DNA of 64,000 nt. Source: Owenia fusiformis (lineage: Eukaryota > Annelida > Polychaeta > Sabellida > Oweniidae). The notes beneath the pieces were generated by a model that searched no databases, had not been told where the DNA came from, and saw only the letters and a list, made by a program, of their open reading frames with translations. Positions 63,567 to 64,000 of this stretch are shown piece by piece. The stretch covers positions 57,586,270 to 57,650,269 of the forward strand of contig CAIIXF020000001.1 of assembly GCA_903813345.2 (NCBI GenBank), in the 5' to 3' direction. Each line of letters begins with the position of its first letter. Position 1 is the first letter of the stretch. Position numbers and translations under genes: made by a program.

Positions 63567-64000
63567 CAATACTTTGTACTGGAATAATTAAAATATTAAG
63601 TACTCTTACTTTTTTAGCATCAATTATTCAATTTCAATTTATTCAAATTTTTTGATCCGTGAACTTATAATATTAAGCTAAATGGCATGGAAAGGTATAA
63701 TGCCATTCGAACGAATATACATTATACATAAAGGATATCCTATAATGAAGTGATATCATAATATTCATGAGTTGAAATCATTAGTGATCAAGCATATATC
63801 AACTGATATCATAAAAAAATTTAAGTACACAGTATGCTCTTTTTATCCTATATTGTAGTTATTTATATAATCCATAGCGATAGATATAAACTATAGCTAA
63901 TGATATTCCACTTTTCATTTCATTGCAATCGCAATATAATATCACAATATGTATCACAGACTAGTTGTAATTAGATCCCTAAAAACAATTGAAATTGGAC

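Larger units (their letters stand above)
59700..64000. other. Region upstream of the ZMAT3-like gene; no gene recognised
   Basis: Apart from the two inverted-repeat elements listed, this stretch shows only short frames. Two have some exon-like character: 61669-61780 on the plus strand (after an AG, reading ASPTNSQQLSLKKFHLLC) and a minus-strand stretch ending at a GTAAGT donor near 62119. Neither has a recognisable domain or partner exon. Three copies of a GGTTGAAAGCCC-type 15-bp repeat lie at 61804-61842. Confidence 0.4.

Overview
The window is animal nuclear DNA. It is strongly AT-rich (by eye about two-thirds A+T), most of it is non-coding, and the only convincing coding pieces are short exons with GT-AG splice sites separated by 7-14 kb introns. 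There are small non-autonomous DNA transposons, satellite-like tandem repeats, and two short CpG-rich patches that look like promoters. Gene content plus frequent TACATGTA-type palindromes suggest a marine invertebrate, perhaps a lophotrochozoan such as a mollusc or brachiopod. That placement is inference only. No bacterial, organellar, rRNA, tRNA or CRISPR feature was seen.

Layout. (1) 1-22.2 kb: the 5' end of an Eph-type receptor tyrosine kinase gene on the minus strand. Exon 1 (21992-22082) encodes a signal peptide and exon 2 (7464-7549) the first strand of the ligand-binding domain. They are separated by a 14.4 kb intron and join in perfect phase. The rest of the gene lies beyond the left edge. 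A CpG-rich promoter with an NRF-1-type site sits just upstream of exon 1. (2) 22.2-37.4 kb: about 15 kb of intergenic DNA with no recognisable gene. (3) 37.4-59.5 kb: the 3' part, and probably the promoter, of a ZMAT3 (Wig-1/PAG608)-like gene on the minus strand. Three exons each carry one C-x2-C-x12-H-x5-H zinc finger and are phase-compatible (57973-58163, 50545-50714, 37477-37742). A candidate TATA/CRE/CCAAT promoter with a splice donor lies at 59.4 kb. (4) 59.6-64 kb: upstream DNA with at least two MITE-like elements.

The most notable structures lie in and beside the ZMAT3-like gene. A ~69-bp unit containing the splice acceptor and the first half of the middle zinc finger is tandemly repeated four times; the second copy is still in frame, so using its acceptor would insert 23 codons. 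The last intron holds an almost perfect 851-bp inverted repeat (418-bp arms) that would fold into long dsRNA in the pre-mRNA of a gene whose family binds dsRNA. The region just past the stop codon carries tandem repeats that resemble p53 half-sites, and mammalian ZMAT3 is a p53 target. The Eph and ZMAT3-like genes have the same orientation but nothing indicates that they work together. I found no evidence for a wholly undescribed system; the items above are the best candidates for a second look.
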